Part shown: positions 53,643 through 64,000 of the stretch, piece by piece | Position numbering within the stretch: position 1 is the first letter of the stretch | Layout: every line of letters begins with the position of its first letter | From: Balneolales bacterium ANBcel1 | Lineage (GTDB): Bacteria > Bacteroidota > Rhodothermia > Balneolales > Natronogracilivirgulaceae | Length of the DNA stretch: 64,000 nucleotides | Direction of reading: 5' to 3' | Assembly (NCBI GenBank): GCA_029688905.1 | Contig: JARULB010000006.1 | Span: 124,001 to 188,000 of the forward strand | Position numbers and translations under genes: made by a program | The notes under the pieces: generated by a model | What the model saw: the letters and a program-made list of their open reading frames with translations, nothing else | The model's database searches: none | Told to the model about the DNA's origin: nothing

Positions 53643-55118
53643 TCACACCCAAAGCCAGCTCACCATGCCGACGGTGACCGCCATCAGGATCAGGGTTACC
53701 GGAAAACCCGCCTTCATGAAATCGGTAAACCGGTATCCTCCCGGCCCCATCACCATCAAATTGGTTTGATAACCGATAGGTGACAGGAAGCTGGCCGAAG
53801 CGGCCACCGCTACAGTCACTCCCACCGCCTGTGGATCCATCCCGAGCGCCGACGACGCGCTCAGCGCCACCGGTATCATCAGTACAGCCGCGGCATTGTT
53901 GGTGACCATCTCGGTGAGCAGGTTGGTGATCAGATAAACTCCGGCCAACACCGCTATCACACCAAATCCGGAAGTTTGATGCACGACGGATTGTGCCATT
54001 ACTGTGGCCAGCCCCGTTTGCTCCATGGCAACTCCCACACCCAGTGCGCAGGCGATCACAACCAGCACGGGCACGTGCACCGCTTTGATGACCCTTCGCA
54101 GCGACAGCCTGCCGGTAGCCAGTATGGCCAGCGCGGCACCGATCACCGACCAGTGAACCGGGAGAAGGCCGCTTGCCGAGACCCCGATCATCACCGTGAC
54201 GATAACCAGTACGGGCAGTGCATTCGACCAGGTTACGCATTGCTCCCGCTCCTGTTTTGCATTTGACGACCGGTATACGCCGCTGGGGACATTCGCACCG
54301 GTTTTTGACGTTCCGGTTGCCATCGCATATCGCGTGGTGTAGACTCCGCTGGGCCAGTTGTTATCGCCCAGAGGGTTATGGAACACGAAATTTCCCTGAA
54401 AGACCCGCCGTTCGAAGAACCGGTTGCCGGCGCGTGTGACTCTGGCCTCGTTGGCCTCGTAGTAGTCGGCTGCCGGAGCACCGGCCGGATTCTCACGGTC
54501 GGGCAGCAGCCGATGGCCGATCGTCGCAAACCAGATGATAACCAGGATGGTGGCGGGAATACCGATCCATGCCAGTTGAAACATCCCGAACGGGGCGTGA
54601 CCACGATCCGACATCATCTCCGAAACAATCAGATTGGTGGAGGTGCCGATCAGGGTTATTGTGCCGCCGACAATGGCCGCATAGGACAGGGGGATGAGCA
54701 GTTTGGATACCGGGATGCCGATGCGCCCCGACCACTGCTGCAGCTGGGGAGTGAACATGGCGACGATCGGAGTGTTATTCAGGAAAGACGACATCGCCGA
54801 TGTGGATCCCATAATACGTAACAGAGTGGCACCGATTCCCCCTTTGCGTGACAACAGAAGCTTGTCCAGATGAGTGAGCAGCCCCGCCTGTCGGACTCCC
54901 TCCGCAACCACGAAAAGGGCCCCGACCGTCAAAACCGCCGTGCTGGTAAAACCGGAAACGGCCTGAACCGGAGTGATGATACCGGCGACCAGCAACAGCA
55001 GCAGCACCGCAAGAAACAGATGGTGCGGACGAATCCGGCCTTGTATCAGCAACGCAATCATCGTAACGATGCTCGCTGCGGTAAACCAGGCCTGCCAGTC
55101 GATTTGCTCTGAAATCAT
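53643..55118 (-). CDS. SLC13/DASS-type permease, probable sulfate transporter
   Basis: 491-residue inner-membrane transporter of the divalent-anion/Na+ symporter (SLC13, ArsB-NhaD/CitT) group with about 11 membrane segments. Repeat motifs SSFLNNTPIVAMF with GTSTNLIVSEM in the first half, and TEMVTNNAAAVLMIP with SPIGYQTNLMVMGPG in the second, mark the two re-entrant substrate loops. Sulfate permeases of this family usually carry central TrkA_C domains. Here the central insert is a short polar loop of about 90 residues, so this is a compact version. Position ahead of cysD-cysNC makes sulfate the likely substrate. First gene after attenuator 2. Confidence 0.9.
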   Translation of the reverse strand: MISEQIDWQAWFTAASIVTMIALLIQGRIRPHHLFLAVLLLLLVAGIITPVQAVSGFTSTAVLTVGALFVVAEGVRQAGLLTHLDKLLLSRKGGIGATLLRIMGSTSAMSSFLNNTPIVAMFTPQLQQWSGRIGIPVSKLLIPLSYAAIVGGTITLIGTSTNLIVSEMMSDRGHAPFGMFQLAWIGIPATILVIIWFATIGHRLLPDRENPAGAPAADYYEANEARVTRAGNRFFERRVFQGNFVFHNPLGDNNWPSGVYTTRYAMATGTSKTGANVPSGVYRSSNAKQEREQCVTWSNALPVLVIVTVMIGVSASGLLPVHWSVIGAALAILATGRLSLRRVIKAVHVPVLVVIACALGVGVAMEQTGLATVMAQSVVHQTSGFGVIAVLAGVYLITNLLTEMVTNNAAAVLMIPVALSASSALGMDPQAVGVTVAVAASASFLSPIGYQTNLMVMGPGGYRFTDFMKAGFPVTLILMAVTVGMVSWLWV

Positions 55119-55247
55119 GGTTTGTTACTTTTTGGGATGTGTTCGATTCATGGAGGACAGTCGGATTGAAGAATCGGGGCGGGGGATCGTCAGGTTTTCA
55201 GGCCTTTCCGGAGACCCTTAGGATGGCTCCGTTGCCGATTTGCGGGC

Positions 55248-55285
55248 AAAAAAAAAGCCCGCGACCTGATGAGGCAGCGGGCTTT
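55248..55285 (-). terminator. Intrinsic terminator of attenuator 2
   Basis: On the minus-strand transcript: AAAGCCCGC (55285-55277), 14-base loop, GCGGGCUUU (55262-55254) and a U run (plus-strand A run 55248-55256). It stands about 130 bases upstream of the permease start and after leader peptide 2. Its arms and the loop start UGCC match the terminator at 41021-41055. Confidence 0.85.
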
Positions 55286-55335
55286 CGGAACACTCGTTGA
55301 TCCTTAAGATCAGAGCATACAACAACCACTACCTC
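55271..55335 (-). promoter_or_regulatory. Predicted antiterminator of attenuator 2
   Basis: On the minus-strand RNA, GAGGUAGUGG (55335-55326, inside the leader peptide frame) can pair with CCGCUGCCUC (55280-55271). This gives ten contiguous pairs with two G-U, and beyond one mismatch four more pairs are possible (55337-55340 with 55269-55266). The partner contains the 5' arm of the terminator. The motif and its in-frame position match attenuator 1. Confidence 0.62.
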
Positions 55336-55399
55336 TCCAGCGGGGCATCATACAGCACATACAGAGACAAATATGGCTATGGATCGGGTTGGTTGTCAT
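55310..55399 (-). CDS. Cysteine-rich leader peptide 2
   Basis: 29-codon open frame, ATG at 55399, TGA at 55312-55310, about 190 bases before the permease start. It contains six Cys codons: four clustered in CLCMCCMM and two in CCML at the end. GSG, encoded by GGT-AGT-GGT, lies between them, in the same frame as in leader 1. The shared pattern C.MCC...GSG on opposite strands at two sulfate-assimilation units is what makes this frame credible. The extra Cys pair after GSG is a difference from leader 1. Confidence 0.7.
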   Translation of the reverse strand: MTTNPIHSHICLCMCCMMPRWRGSGCCML

Positions 55400-55434
55400 A
55401 AGTATTGAATTATCAATCATTTTTGGTGATGCGA

Positions 55435-55465
55435 GAAATTTACACCATCTTCGAGTTCATGTCAA
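55435..55465 (-). promoter_or_regulatory. Predicted promoter of the permease-cysD-cysNC leader
   Basis: On the minus strand TTGACA (55465-55460), 17 bases, TAAATTTC (55442-55435), seven of eight positions of the Bacteroidota TAnnTTTG pattern. It lies between the gamma-glutamyltransferase stop and leader peptide 2, and parallels the promoter at 40835-40866. Confidence 0.6.
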
Positions 55466-55490
55466 ACAAAAAGTTTGGCGTTTTAAAAAA

Positions 55491-57041
55491 TCATACCACA
55501 CGGGCAACACCACCCCGCCGCGGATCGCCTACTCCGTGAAAACCGTCGGGTCCGGATGACACCGAGTGCGTGCCGCCGAAGAAAAGATTGGACTCCCCCC
55601 AAATCTTGTGGGCGGGCCAGGCGTTCAGTACCGGTTCAAGCGCCGTGAGGTCAAAGCCATGTTCCACCGACAGGAACTCTTTTTCACAGTGTATGCGCGG
55701 ACTGTTAACCGCCTCTTCCAGCGACATGCCGTAATCCGTCACATTCAGAATCACCTGGAGGATGGCGGTGCGCAGCCGGTTGGAGCCGCCGGAACCCAGG
55801 GCAAACACCGTACCATCGGACCTGTTCAGAATGGCCGGGGCCATCATGGAGGTGATGCGGGAATTCTCCGGCCAGGAACCGAAGCCCATCGGATGCAAAT
55901 CCTCCTCTCCCAGCATGTTATTCATCATAATGCCGGTGCCGGGAATCAACCGTCCGCACCCTTCGCCGTTGCTGGTGGTCAGACTGGCGGTATTGCCCTC
56001 CCGGTCCATTACACTGATGTGAGTGGTTCCCCTGGAGAATCGAAGTCTCTCCCGAATCTGACGCCGAAAAGCTTCCATATACTCCTGATCCAGCATCTCT
56101 TCACCGGGCGCGGCCATATTGCGGTTCATCAGAAAATCGAGCCGGGCGGCGTCGGTCTGTTGCTGCACTGCCGCCAGGGTCAGCAGATGTTCCGCAGAAC
56201 CAAAAGGGCGTGTGTCCGGAGTTGACTCCTCCAGCAGTTTGAGTGCAAACGCGATGAGCGTACCGCCCGAACTCGGACCGGGATTGATTGCCAGACCGCC
56301 ACCCCTATACCGGATGTTCAGCGGCTTCCTCCGCGCTACCCGGTACGATTCAAAATCGGCCAGGGTGACATGCCCCCCCTTTTCGCGTCCCGCGTGATCC
56401 ACCAGGCGGGCGATCTCCCCGTTATAGAAAAACTCCTCCCCCTCTTTTACGAGCTGCTCCAGACAGTCCGCGAAATCGGGCAGCTTCAGCACATCGCCCT
56501 CGGCAAGCAGCTCCTCGCCGCCATGCACACGGGCGTACCGTTTCATGGCCGCCTTTGACGCGCGGAAAACCGGACTCACGACATCGATGATATACGCCTG
56601 GAACCGGTTCATCTCCACACCGAAGCGGGCCAGCCGTACGGCCGGTTCAATCAACCGCGACATGGGCATGGAACAGAGGTCACGGTGGATGGCATAGAGG
56701 CCCCGGACCGTTCCGGGCGTCGCGAACGAGCCCATCCCAATGTGAAACTCCTGCCGGGTCTCACCGAAGTCCGCCGTGATGGGGAAAAACTCCACGTCCT
56801 CCGGCGGCCGGCGTTTACGGGGGGTCTGCACAAAAAAATCATACAACTGCTGGTCACCTCCGGATGTCTGCGACAGAAGAAAACCACCCCCGGCCAGAGA
56901 GGTAAGCACCGGCTCGGCCACACAGGCGGCAAGATGCGCGGCAACTACCGCGTCAAACGCATTCCCTCCATCCTTGAGCATCTCTTCGGCGGCGCGTACC
57001 GTTTCCGGGTGGCCCGCTGCAATTACACCATTGGCCTTCAT
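55491..57041 (-). CDS. Gamma-glutamyltransferase-family protein
   Basis: 516-residue Ntn-hydrolase of the gamma-glutamyltranspeptidase family, which cleaves gamma-glutamyl bonds (for example in glutathione) after self-processing at a Thr. The N-terminal DGGNAFDAVVAAHLAACVAEPVLTSLAGG region is typical. The processing site is in RGTTHISVMDREGN (nucleophile Thr at about residue 340), followed by NMLGEEDLHP and GSGGSNRLRTAI. No signal peptide is visible, so it may be cytoplasmic, unlike classical Ggt. The gene lies just upstream of leader 2 on the same strand. Confidence 0.92.
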   Translation of the reverse strand: MKANGVIAAGHPETVRAAEEMLKDGGNAFDAVVAAHLAACVAEPVLTSLAGGGFLLSQTSGGDQQLYDFFVQTPRKRRPPEDVEFFPITADFGETRQEFHIGMGSFATPGTVRGLYAIHRDLCSMPMSRLIEPAVRLARFGVEMNRFQAYIIDVVSPVFRASKAAMKRYARVHGGEELLAEGDVLKLPDFADCLEQLVKEGEEFFYNGEIARLVDHAGREKGGHVTLADFESYRVARRKPLNIRYRGGGLAINPGPSSGGTLIAFALKLLEESTPDTRPFGSAEHLLTLAAVQQQTDAARLDFLMNRNMAAPGEEMLDQEYMEAFRRQIRERLRFSRGTTHISVMDREGNTASLTTSNGEGCGRLIPGTGIMMNNMLGEEDLHPMGFGSWPENSRITSMMAPAILNRSDGTVFALGSGGSNRLRTAILQVILNVTDYGMSLEEAVNSPRIHCEKEFLSVEHGFDLTALEPVLNAWPAHKIWGESNLFFGGTHSVSSGPDGFHGVGDPRRGGVARVV

Positions 57042-57535
57042 TCCATTACCTCAAATTTCACACTTTCGGACACGCCCGTCGCACCGGCCGGGGGCCGCGT
57101 CATGTCCATTATTCGACTTCCGGCTCTGTTCGAACACAGAAACCTGCAAAAAACGAAAGCAGACATTTCCCCCATGACACTCAAACGAAATTCTGGACAG
57201 GCCGTTACAACACCGGGAATACTTTTGTCATGCGCCGCTGTACATCCCGCAGAATACGTACGACGCCATCAGGTTTCAGAGATAACCATTCTGGCGGAGA
57301 GATACAAGCTGCAGGGGTGAAAGTACGGATACCGCGATAAAATCAACCGAAGAAACGTGCGCTCCGCTGAACAGCAGCAAATCTGCCGAAAAACGGAGAG
57401 CCCTATTAATACAGATGCAGGCAGCCGCGTCTTCTGTATGGGTCCGCCGATAACAGAAAAACAGGCAGGTTGAGCCTTCTTCAGTCAGATGTCTGAAGAA
57501 TTCGTTTGTCGTTTGTCCTTTGAACTTTGGCAGAT
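57042..57535. other. Intergenic region upstream of the GGT gene
   Basis: About 490 bases between the GGT-family start and the terminator of tRNA-Asn. Only shadow frames were seen; no repeat, RNA or protein signal was recognised. Confidence 0.4.
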
Positions 57536-57575
57536 AAAAAAAATGCGAACCCGGAAGATCTCCGAATTCGCATTT
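57536..57575 (-). terminator. Terminator of tRNA-Asn
   Basis: AAATGCGAA (57541-57549) and TTCGCATTT (57567-57575) form a stem. On the minus strand it is followed by eight U (plus-strand A run 57536-57543), just after the 3' end of the tRNA. Confidence 0.8.
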
Positions 57576-57579
57576 TGTG

Positions 57580-57651
<72 letters not shown>

Positions 57652-57700
57652 GTGGCAGAAATTTTCTTGTTTTCACAAGAATTCTAATATAAGAAGCCTT

Positions 57701-58462
57701 TTACCTTTGTGTCAAATCCAAAACCGATTTGGGGTAAAAAACTTTTTCAAGGAACAGCCCCCCGGCTGGAGCAAGCGCAATATTATCGATTTCCATTCCT
57801 TGATTCAAGTGTTTTTTAAACCAGCTGAACTCTTTTTTACCGCTGGCAACAGAGACCATACCGCCAACAAGTGCTCGCACCATCGACCGGAGAAACCGGT
57901 TCGAGCGGATGCGATAGCAGACCATCCCCTCTCCACTCATTTCCATGTCAGATTGCAGGATGGTGCAACGGCTGTGAGGAAGGTCTTCGGTATTTCGGGA
58001 AAATCCGGAAAAATCGAGTTCGCCGTCCAGCAGCCCGGCACATCGTCTCATCGTCTTCCAGTCCAGCCCTTCGCCGGGGTACCAGGCGTACATGCGCTGA
58101 AACGGATCGGGCTGAAGCAGCAACTGATACCGGTACTGGCGCCAACCGGCATCAAACCGGGCATGGAAGTGCTCGGCAACTTCGCGGATTCCGGCAATGT
58201 AAATATCGTCCGGGAGCATCCGCCGAAGGCTGTACAAAAGCTTATCGGTCTCGACCGGAATATGGGTATCGAAGTGAGCAAACTGCTCTTCGGCATGCAC
58301 TCCCGCATCAGTCCGTCCCGACCCGTATAGCTGTACATCCTCCTGAATCACTCTGGCGGCCGCTTCTTCCACCGCCCCCTGCACGGTCGGCACATTCGGC
58401 TGCCGCTGCCATCCGTTATAGCGCGTGCCGTCGTAGCTTAGCTGTATGACATAGCGTGGCAT
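57701..58462 (-). CDS. truA: tRNA pseudouridine(38-40) synthase TruA
   Basis: Converts uridines 38-40 in tRNA anticodon arms to pseudouridine. 253 residues with YDGTRYNGWQRQ, catalytic Asp52 in GSGRTDAGVHA, and the C-terminal RSNRFLRSMVRALVGGMV. The gene follows tRNA-Asn upstream relative to its own direction but is a separate unit. Start at the ATG 58462. Confidence 0.97.
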   Translation of the reverse strand: MPRYVIQLSYDGTRYNGWQRQPNVPTVQGAVEEAAARVIQEDVQLYGSGRTDAGVHAEEQFAHFDTHIPVETDKLLYSLRRMLPDDIYIAGIREVAEHFHARFDAGWRQYRYQLLLQPDPFQRMYAWYPGEGLDWKTMRRCAGLLDGELDFSGFSRNTEDLPHSRCTILQSDMEMSGEGMVCYRIRSNRFLRSMVRALVGGMVSVASGKKEFSWFKKHLNQGMEIDNIALAPAGGLFLEKVFYPKSVLDLTQR

Positions 58463-58520
58463 CAGGCGGTGAATTTATTCAGGGCGGATTGGGGGATTAT
58501 GACATACCGCTCTGTTCCCG

Positions 58521-59293
58521 TTAAAACGAGACACGAACATGGGCCTGCACACCCTGGTGCTCCGGTCCCGGAGCCAGATGAAGTGACGCCTGCCCTCCGG
58601 TGAAGGAGCGGGCCCGGTTGAACGCGCTGACGCCGCTCAACACGCGATTGACCACCATGATGGCGGCAATGGCGGGCAGCTGCTGGTCGAGGTTATCACG
58701 CCGCGACCGCAAATCCCGATATTCGTTTTGCAACGCTTCCGATTCCCACTCCCAGCGATAAACCGGGGAGTCGGGGAAATCCTCCAGACGGTGCCAGTTC
58801 CTGGTGCGCTCCATATTCTCAATATATGCGTCATAGGACCGGTAGTTGCCTACCGCCAGCTCAAACTCCCTTCCGTAGGCGCGGATATCCACACCAGAAT
58901 ATGCCGCGGCATGGGTGTACATGTTTTTTTCGAGCACAGACGATTGGCGGTTAATTCCAAGCCAGGAGGCCAGCAGTACGACTTCAGCCGCAAGGTGATA
59001 CTGACCCATGCGCCAGTTGTCCGAATCCACATAATGGTGGCCCCATCCCGGAACGACAAAAGAGCGCAGAAGGGCACCGACGGGCGACGGGCGGTTCATA
59101 TCGTTGCCGTTGTAACTGACTTCCGATTCCATCGCCGGCAAAGCCGTCAGTGAGACTGCATATCCGTCGGCGGCATCGGGTCCGGCCGGTACCAACTGAG
59201 CCCTGGAGTCGGTAACGGTACATAAAAGCATTGCGGCAACCAGCATTGCGCCGGCAAGGGACTGTTTCGGGGGGCGTGTGATCCGGTTTCTCA

Positions 59294-59294
<1 letters not shown>
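58521..59294 (-). CDS. Exported DUF5683-like protein
   Basis: 257 residues with a signal peptide (AGAMLVAAMLLCTVTDSRAQ). The PSPVGALLRSFVVPGWGHHYV segment matches the P.WG motif of DUF5683-type envelope proteins. Two hydrophobic segments (YHLAAEVVLLASWLGI and LPAIAAIMVVNRVLSGVSAF) and a polar YRSYDAYIENMERTRNW helix follow. Function unknown. Its ATG overlaps the ccmF stop by one base, so it is probably translated with the cytochrome c maturation operon. Confidence 0.8.
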
Positions 59295-62065
<2,771 letters not shown>

Positions 62066-62071
62066 GGAAGG

Positions 62072-62467
62072 TTACTGCAGTTCGGAAAGTTCGGGGGTGA
62101 CGGCATCGTTATACTTGGACGGGCATTTGACCAGCATGTCGCGCGATACAAACGTTTCACCGCGCATCTCTCCGATTACAACGATCTGGTCTGCCTGCTC
62201 GAAATTATTGGGCTTCGGCCGCGGATAGGTCACCCGACGAGAGTTGCCCGCTTCATCGTTCATATAAAAAGAGAACGTCATGGTTTCGGTGGAAAATCTG
62301 GCGGGCCGGGTGTTGTCCCATGTACCGATGACATGGATATTGTCACCGCTAAGCGTTGCTGCCTGCTCAAAGTCGACATACGAGCTGATGCTCTGACTGA
62401 AGTTGAACATCACCAGAGAGGTGAAGGCGATAATACCGATGATTCCGAAAACAAGTCTGGGTCGCAT
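62072..62467 (-). CDS. ccmE: Cytochrome c maturation protein CcmE, Cys-type
   Basis: Periplasmic haem chaperone, 131 residues with an N-terminal anchor (LVFGIIGIIAFTSLVMF) and an OB-fold. In most CcmE proteins a His in HxxxY binds haem covalently. Here the motif is CPSKY (Cys115, Tyr119), the CxxxY form known from some Desulfovibrio and archaeal CcmE. Haem attachment chemistry therefore differs from E. coli. Six bases upstream of ccmF. Confidence 0.93.
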   Translation of the reverse strand: MRPRLVFGIIGIIAFTSLVMFNFSQSISSYVDFEQAATLSGDNIHVIGTWDNTRPARFSTETMTFSFYMNDEAGNSRRVTYPRPKPNNFEQADQIVVIGEMRGETFVSRDMLVKCPSKYNDAVTPELSELQ

Positions 62468-62581
62468 GGTTAACGTAAGCTGATCTTTGGGGTGATTTCG
62501 TATCGCTGTTGCCGTGTGGTCCGGGTCAATGGTCCGGTGCCCAGTTTGCCGGATTCACAGCAGCCAAATGGTGTTGGAGCC

Positions 62582-62836
62582 TTAGCTGCCCTCCATCCGT
62601 TTTTCGAGTTTATCGAGCTTTTTCTCAAGCCGAATCAGATAGGCGGCCAGTACAAACCATATAATAAGGCTTACACCCAGTACGACAAATATCAGGTTGT
62701 TGGATGCCATGGCCTGCATGAATACATTGCCCTGTTCCGAAGCCTGGACTCCATCCCACGACTCACCGTAGGCGGTATTCAGTGTATCGGAAACAAAAAG
62801 AAAGATGGTGATTAACAGGGAGGAAATTGCGGTCAT
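62582..62836 (-). CDS. ccmD: CcmD-like small membrane protein
   Basis: 84 residues: an N-terminal hydrophobic stretch (SLLITIFLFVSDT), a polar middle, one transmembrane helix (NLIFVVLGVSLIIWFVLAAYLI) and a charged helix (RLEKKLDKLEKRME). That layout and the place between ccmC and ccmE fit CcmD, which holds CcmE and CcmC together. Sequence similarity in this family is weak, so the call rests on architecture and context. Confidence 0.8.
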   Translation of the reverse strand: MTAISSLLITIFLFVSDTLNTAYGESWDGVQASEQGNVFMQAMASNNLIFVVLGVSLIIWFVLAAYLIRLEKKLDKLEKRMEGS

Positions 62837-62914
62837 TGGATTGAGAAACGGATGATCAGATAGAGATATTCTGAAGTTTTTCGGTGATATTCAATGTCGA
62901 AGACAGGAGGCGTG

Positions 62915-63589
62915 TCACGGGATGGTCCCTCGATCCGCCTGAAGCTCAAGCGTCCGGTACCGGTAGCGAAGCTGGATCATCCAGGCGGCCAGTCCGATAA
63001 ACCCGAGTACCGCCGGATAAAAAACCAGTCGGAGTTCGGGAGCGGTCAAATCGCTGAACGCGGGATTGCCGTCGGCGCCGGGGTGCAGACTCGGTAATTG
63101 GCGCGGAACCACATAGAGAAGAAAAGGCACGGTCGTCGCTGCGAAGACATTGTAAACGGCGGCGATTTTAGCTCGCTTTTCGGGATCATCGAAGGCGGAG
63201 CGCAGGATAAAGTAGGCCACGTAAATCATCATGGCCATTGCCGAAAGGTTCATCTTGGGTTCGGCGAATGTCCACCAGGTACCCCAGGTAAAACGGGCCC
63301 ACAGCGAGCCGGTAAGGAGTCCGCAGATGCCGAACAGCAGCCCGATCAGGGTAGCCGATTCGGCAAGCGTATCCATGCGAATGTTATTGCTCGCGAGATA
63401 GCGGATACTGAAAACCAGCCCGGCACCGAAAACGACCGTCATGGTAAACCACATCGGCACATGAAAAAACAGGTTCCGGGTCGTTTCGTAGAGGATGGGC
63501 ATGTCGGGGATGCGGATCAGGAACGCGGCTACGAGTACAACGGTCATCCACAAAAGAACAACATATTTCCAGATGGAGAGTCCGGGCAT
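62915..63589 (-). CDS. ccmC: Haem exporter/transfer protein CcmC
   Basis: Six-helix membrane protein that presents haem to CcmE, 224 residues from the ATG at 63589 (a TTG five codons upstream is less likely). Haem-ligand His residues are in FFHVPMWF and SLHPGAD. The WWD-type motif is TWGTWWTFAEPKMN, in which the usual Asp after Trp is absent, as in other Bacteroidota-type CcmC. First gene of the ccm cluster. Confidence 0.92.
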   Translation of the reverse strand: MPGLSIWKYVVLLWMTVVLVAAFLIRIPDMPILYETTRNLFFHVPMWFTMTVVFGAGLVFSIRYLASNNIRMDTLAESATLIGLLFGICGLLTGSLWARFTWGTWWTFAEPKMNLSAMAMMIYVAYFILRSAFDDPEKRAKIAAVYNVFAATTVPFLLYVVPRQLPSLHPGADGNPAFSDLTAPELRLVFYPAVLGFIGLAAWMIQLRYRYRTLELQADRGTIP

Positions 63590-63759
63590 GATAAACGTGA
63601 GCAATTACTTACATAACTTTGCTGACCCGGCTGATTCTTCCGAATTCCTGAATAGCCGGTCAATTAGGGCTAAATTACAAAAAAAACAGAACCGGGACTA
63701 CGAAAAAGCGAATTTCCCCCGGACCGTAATTGTTGTATTAGCATTAACGGAGAAACCAT

Positions 63760-64000
63760 ATGACTACTGGAAAAAATTCCGGCCTCGCTGAAAATGTCTT
63801 TCGCCTGAAACCCGACCGCCGGCTGTTTCTTGTGCCGATCGTGCTTGGAATCCTGCTGGTACCTCTGTTAGGATTGGGAATCTGGGTTTTGTACCGATAC
63901 CATCAGAAGTGGAAACGGATAGCGTACCGGATCACCGATCATGAGGTAACGCTTCAGGACGGCGAACACGAAACGATCATTCCCGTTGCGGAGATCGAAT
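63760..64000 (+). CDS. Membrane protein with PH-like (bPH2) domain, 3' truncated by window end
   Basis: The first about 80 codons are visible, from the ATG at 63760. A charged N-terminus (NVFRLKPDRRLF) is followed by one transmembrane helix (LVPIVLGILLVPLLGLGIWVLY), then YRITDHEVTLQDGEHETI-IPVAEIE, which resembles the start of a bacterial PH domain (DUF304/YdbT type). Such proteins are membrane anchored and of unclear function. The gene continues past the window. Confidence 0.65.
   Translation, partial: MTTGKNSGLAENVFRLKPDRRLFLVPIVLGILLVPLLGLGIWVLYRYHQKWKRIAYRITDHEVTLQDGEHETIIPVAEIE

Noticed and set aside
53605-54240. 211-codon minus-strand frame inside the permease gene
   Set aside because: Wrong frame of the SLC13 gene; Gly/Arg/Asp-rich and without membrane segments.

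Overview
The window looks like a chromosomal segment of a Gram-negative, Bacteroidota-type bacterium, most plausibly of the Rhodothermota/Balneolota group. Pointers to this are a high-potential iron-sulfur protein, Fibrobacter-type paralogous-domain lipoproteins, a two-component-propeller histidine kinase, several exported S9 peptidases, a Cys-type CcmE and many lipoprotein signals. Start codons mostly lack strong Shine-Dalgarno sequences. The taxonomic call is inference from gene content; there is no 16S gene here. Nothing in the window is a prophage, insertion sequence or CRISPR array.

Layout. (1) 174-12094, all minus strand: a hexuronate catabolic cluster. A TRAP transporter (dctP-dctQ-dctM) is followed by tagaturonate epimerase (uxaE), an SDR fructuronate reductase, a HAD hydrolase, a LarA-type nickel-pincer epimerase, 6-phosphogluconate dehydrogenase, a PPi-type phosphofructokinase and mannonate dehydratase (uxuA). 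(2) 12618-15956: groES-groEL with a CIRCE operator and a terminator, then rsmA. (3) 16099-29314: alanine dehydrogenase, an M28 peptidase lipoprotein, a small membrane protein, HiPIP, an S9 peptidase, a two-RCK potassium channel, an iodotyrosine-deiodinase-like flavoprotein, Smr, a flavin-binding protein, a two-repeat AP2-like protein and rmuC. (4) 29321-40736: a large sensor kinase, two more S9 peptidases, MsrA and a lamin-tail lipoprotein. (5) 40835-44815 and 50420-55465: sulfate assimilation in two units. The plus-strand unit holds SUMT and cysH, with the siroheme dehydrogenase gene further on beyond an AT-rich insertion. The minus-strand unit holds an SLC13-type permease, cysD and cysNC. 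Between the units lie an amidohydrolase, a WYL regulator, a DinB protein and a repeat lipoprotein. (6) 55491-64000: gamma-glutamyltransferase, tRNA-Asn, truA, a DUF5683-type protein and the cytochrome c maturation genes ccmC-ccmD-ccmE-ccmF. The window ends inside a PH-domain-like membrane protein gene.

The most striking observation is a pair of matching cis-regulatory leaders, one in front of each sulfate-assimilation unit. Each has a TTGACA-type promoter and a short ORF with clustered Cys codons. Each also has an in-frame GGT-AGT-GG(N) stretch that can base-pair with the 5' arm of a near-identical downstream intrinsic terminator. This is the layout expected of a cysteine-codon transcription attenuator, present twice on opposite strands. 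Together they would switch sulfate uptake, sulfate activation, APS reduction and siroheme synthesis according to cysteinyl-tRNA supply.

A second point of interest is the LarA-family enzyme in the hexuronate cluster. It keeps the LarA catalytic spacing and could interconvert mannonate and gluconate, which would explain why 6-phosphogluconate dehydrogenase lies beside mannonate dehydratase.
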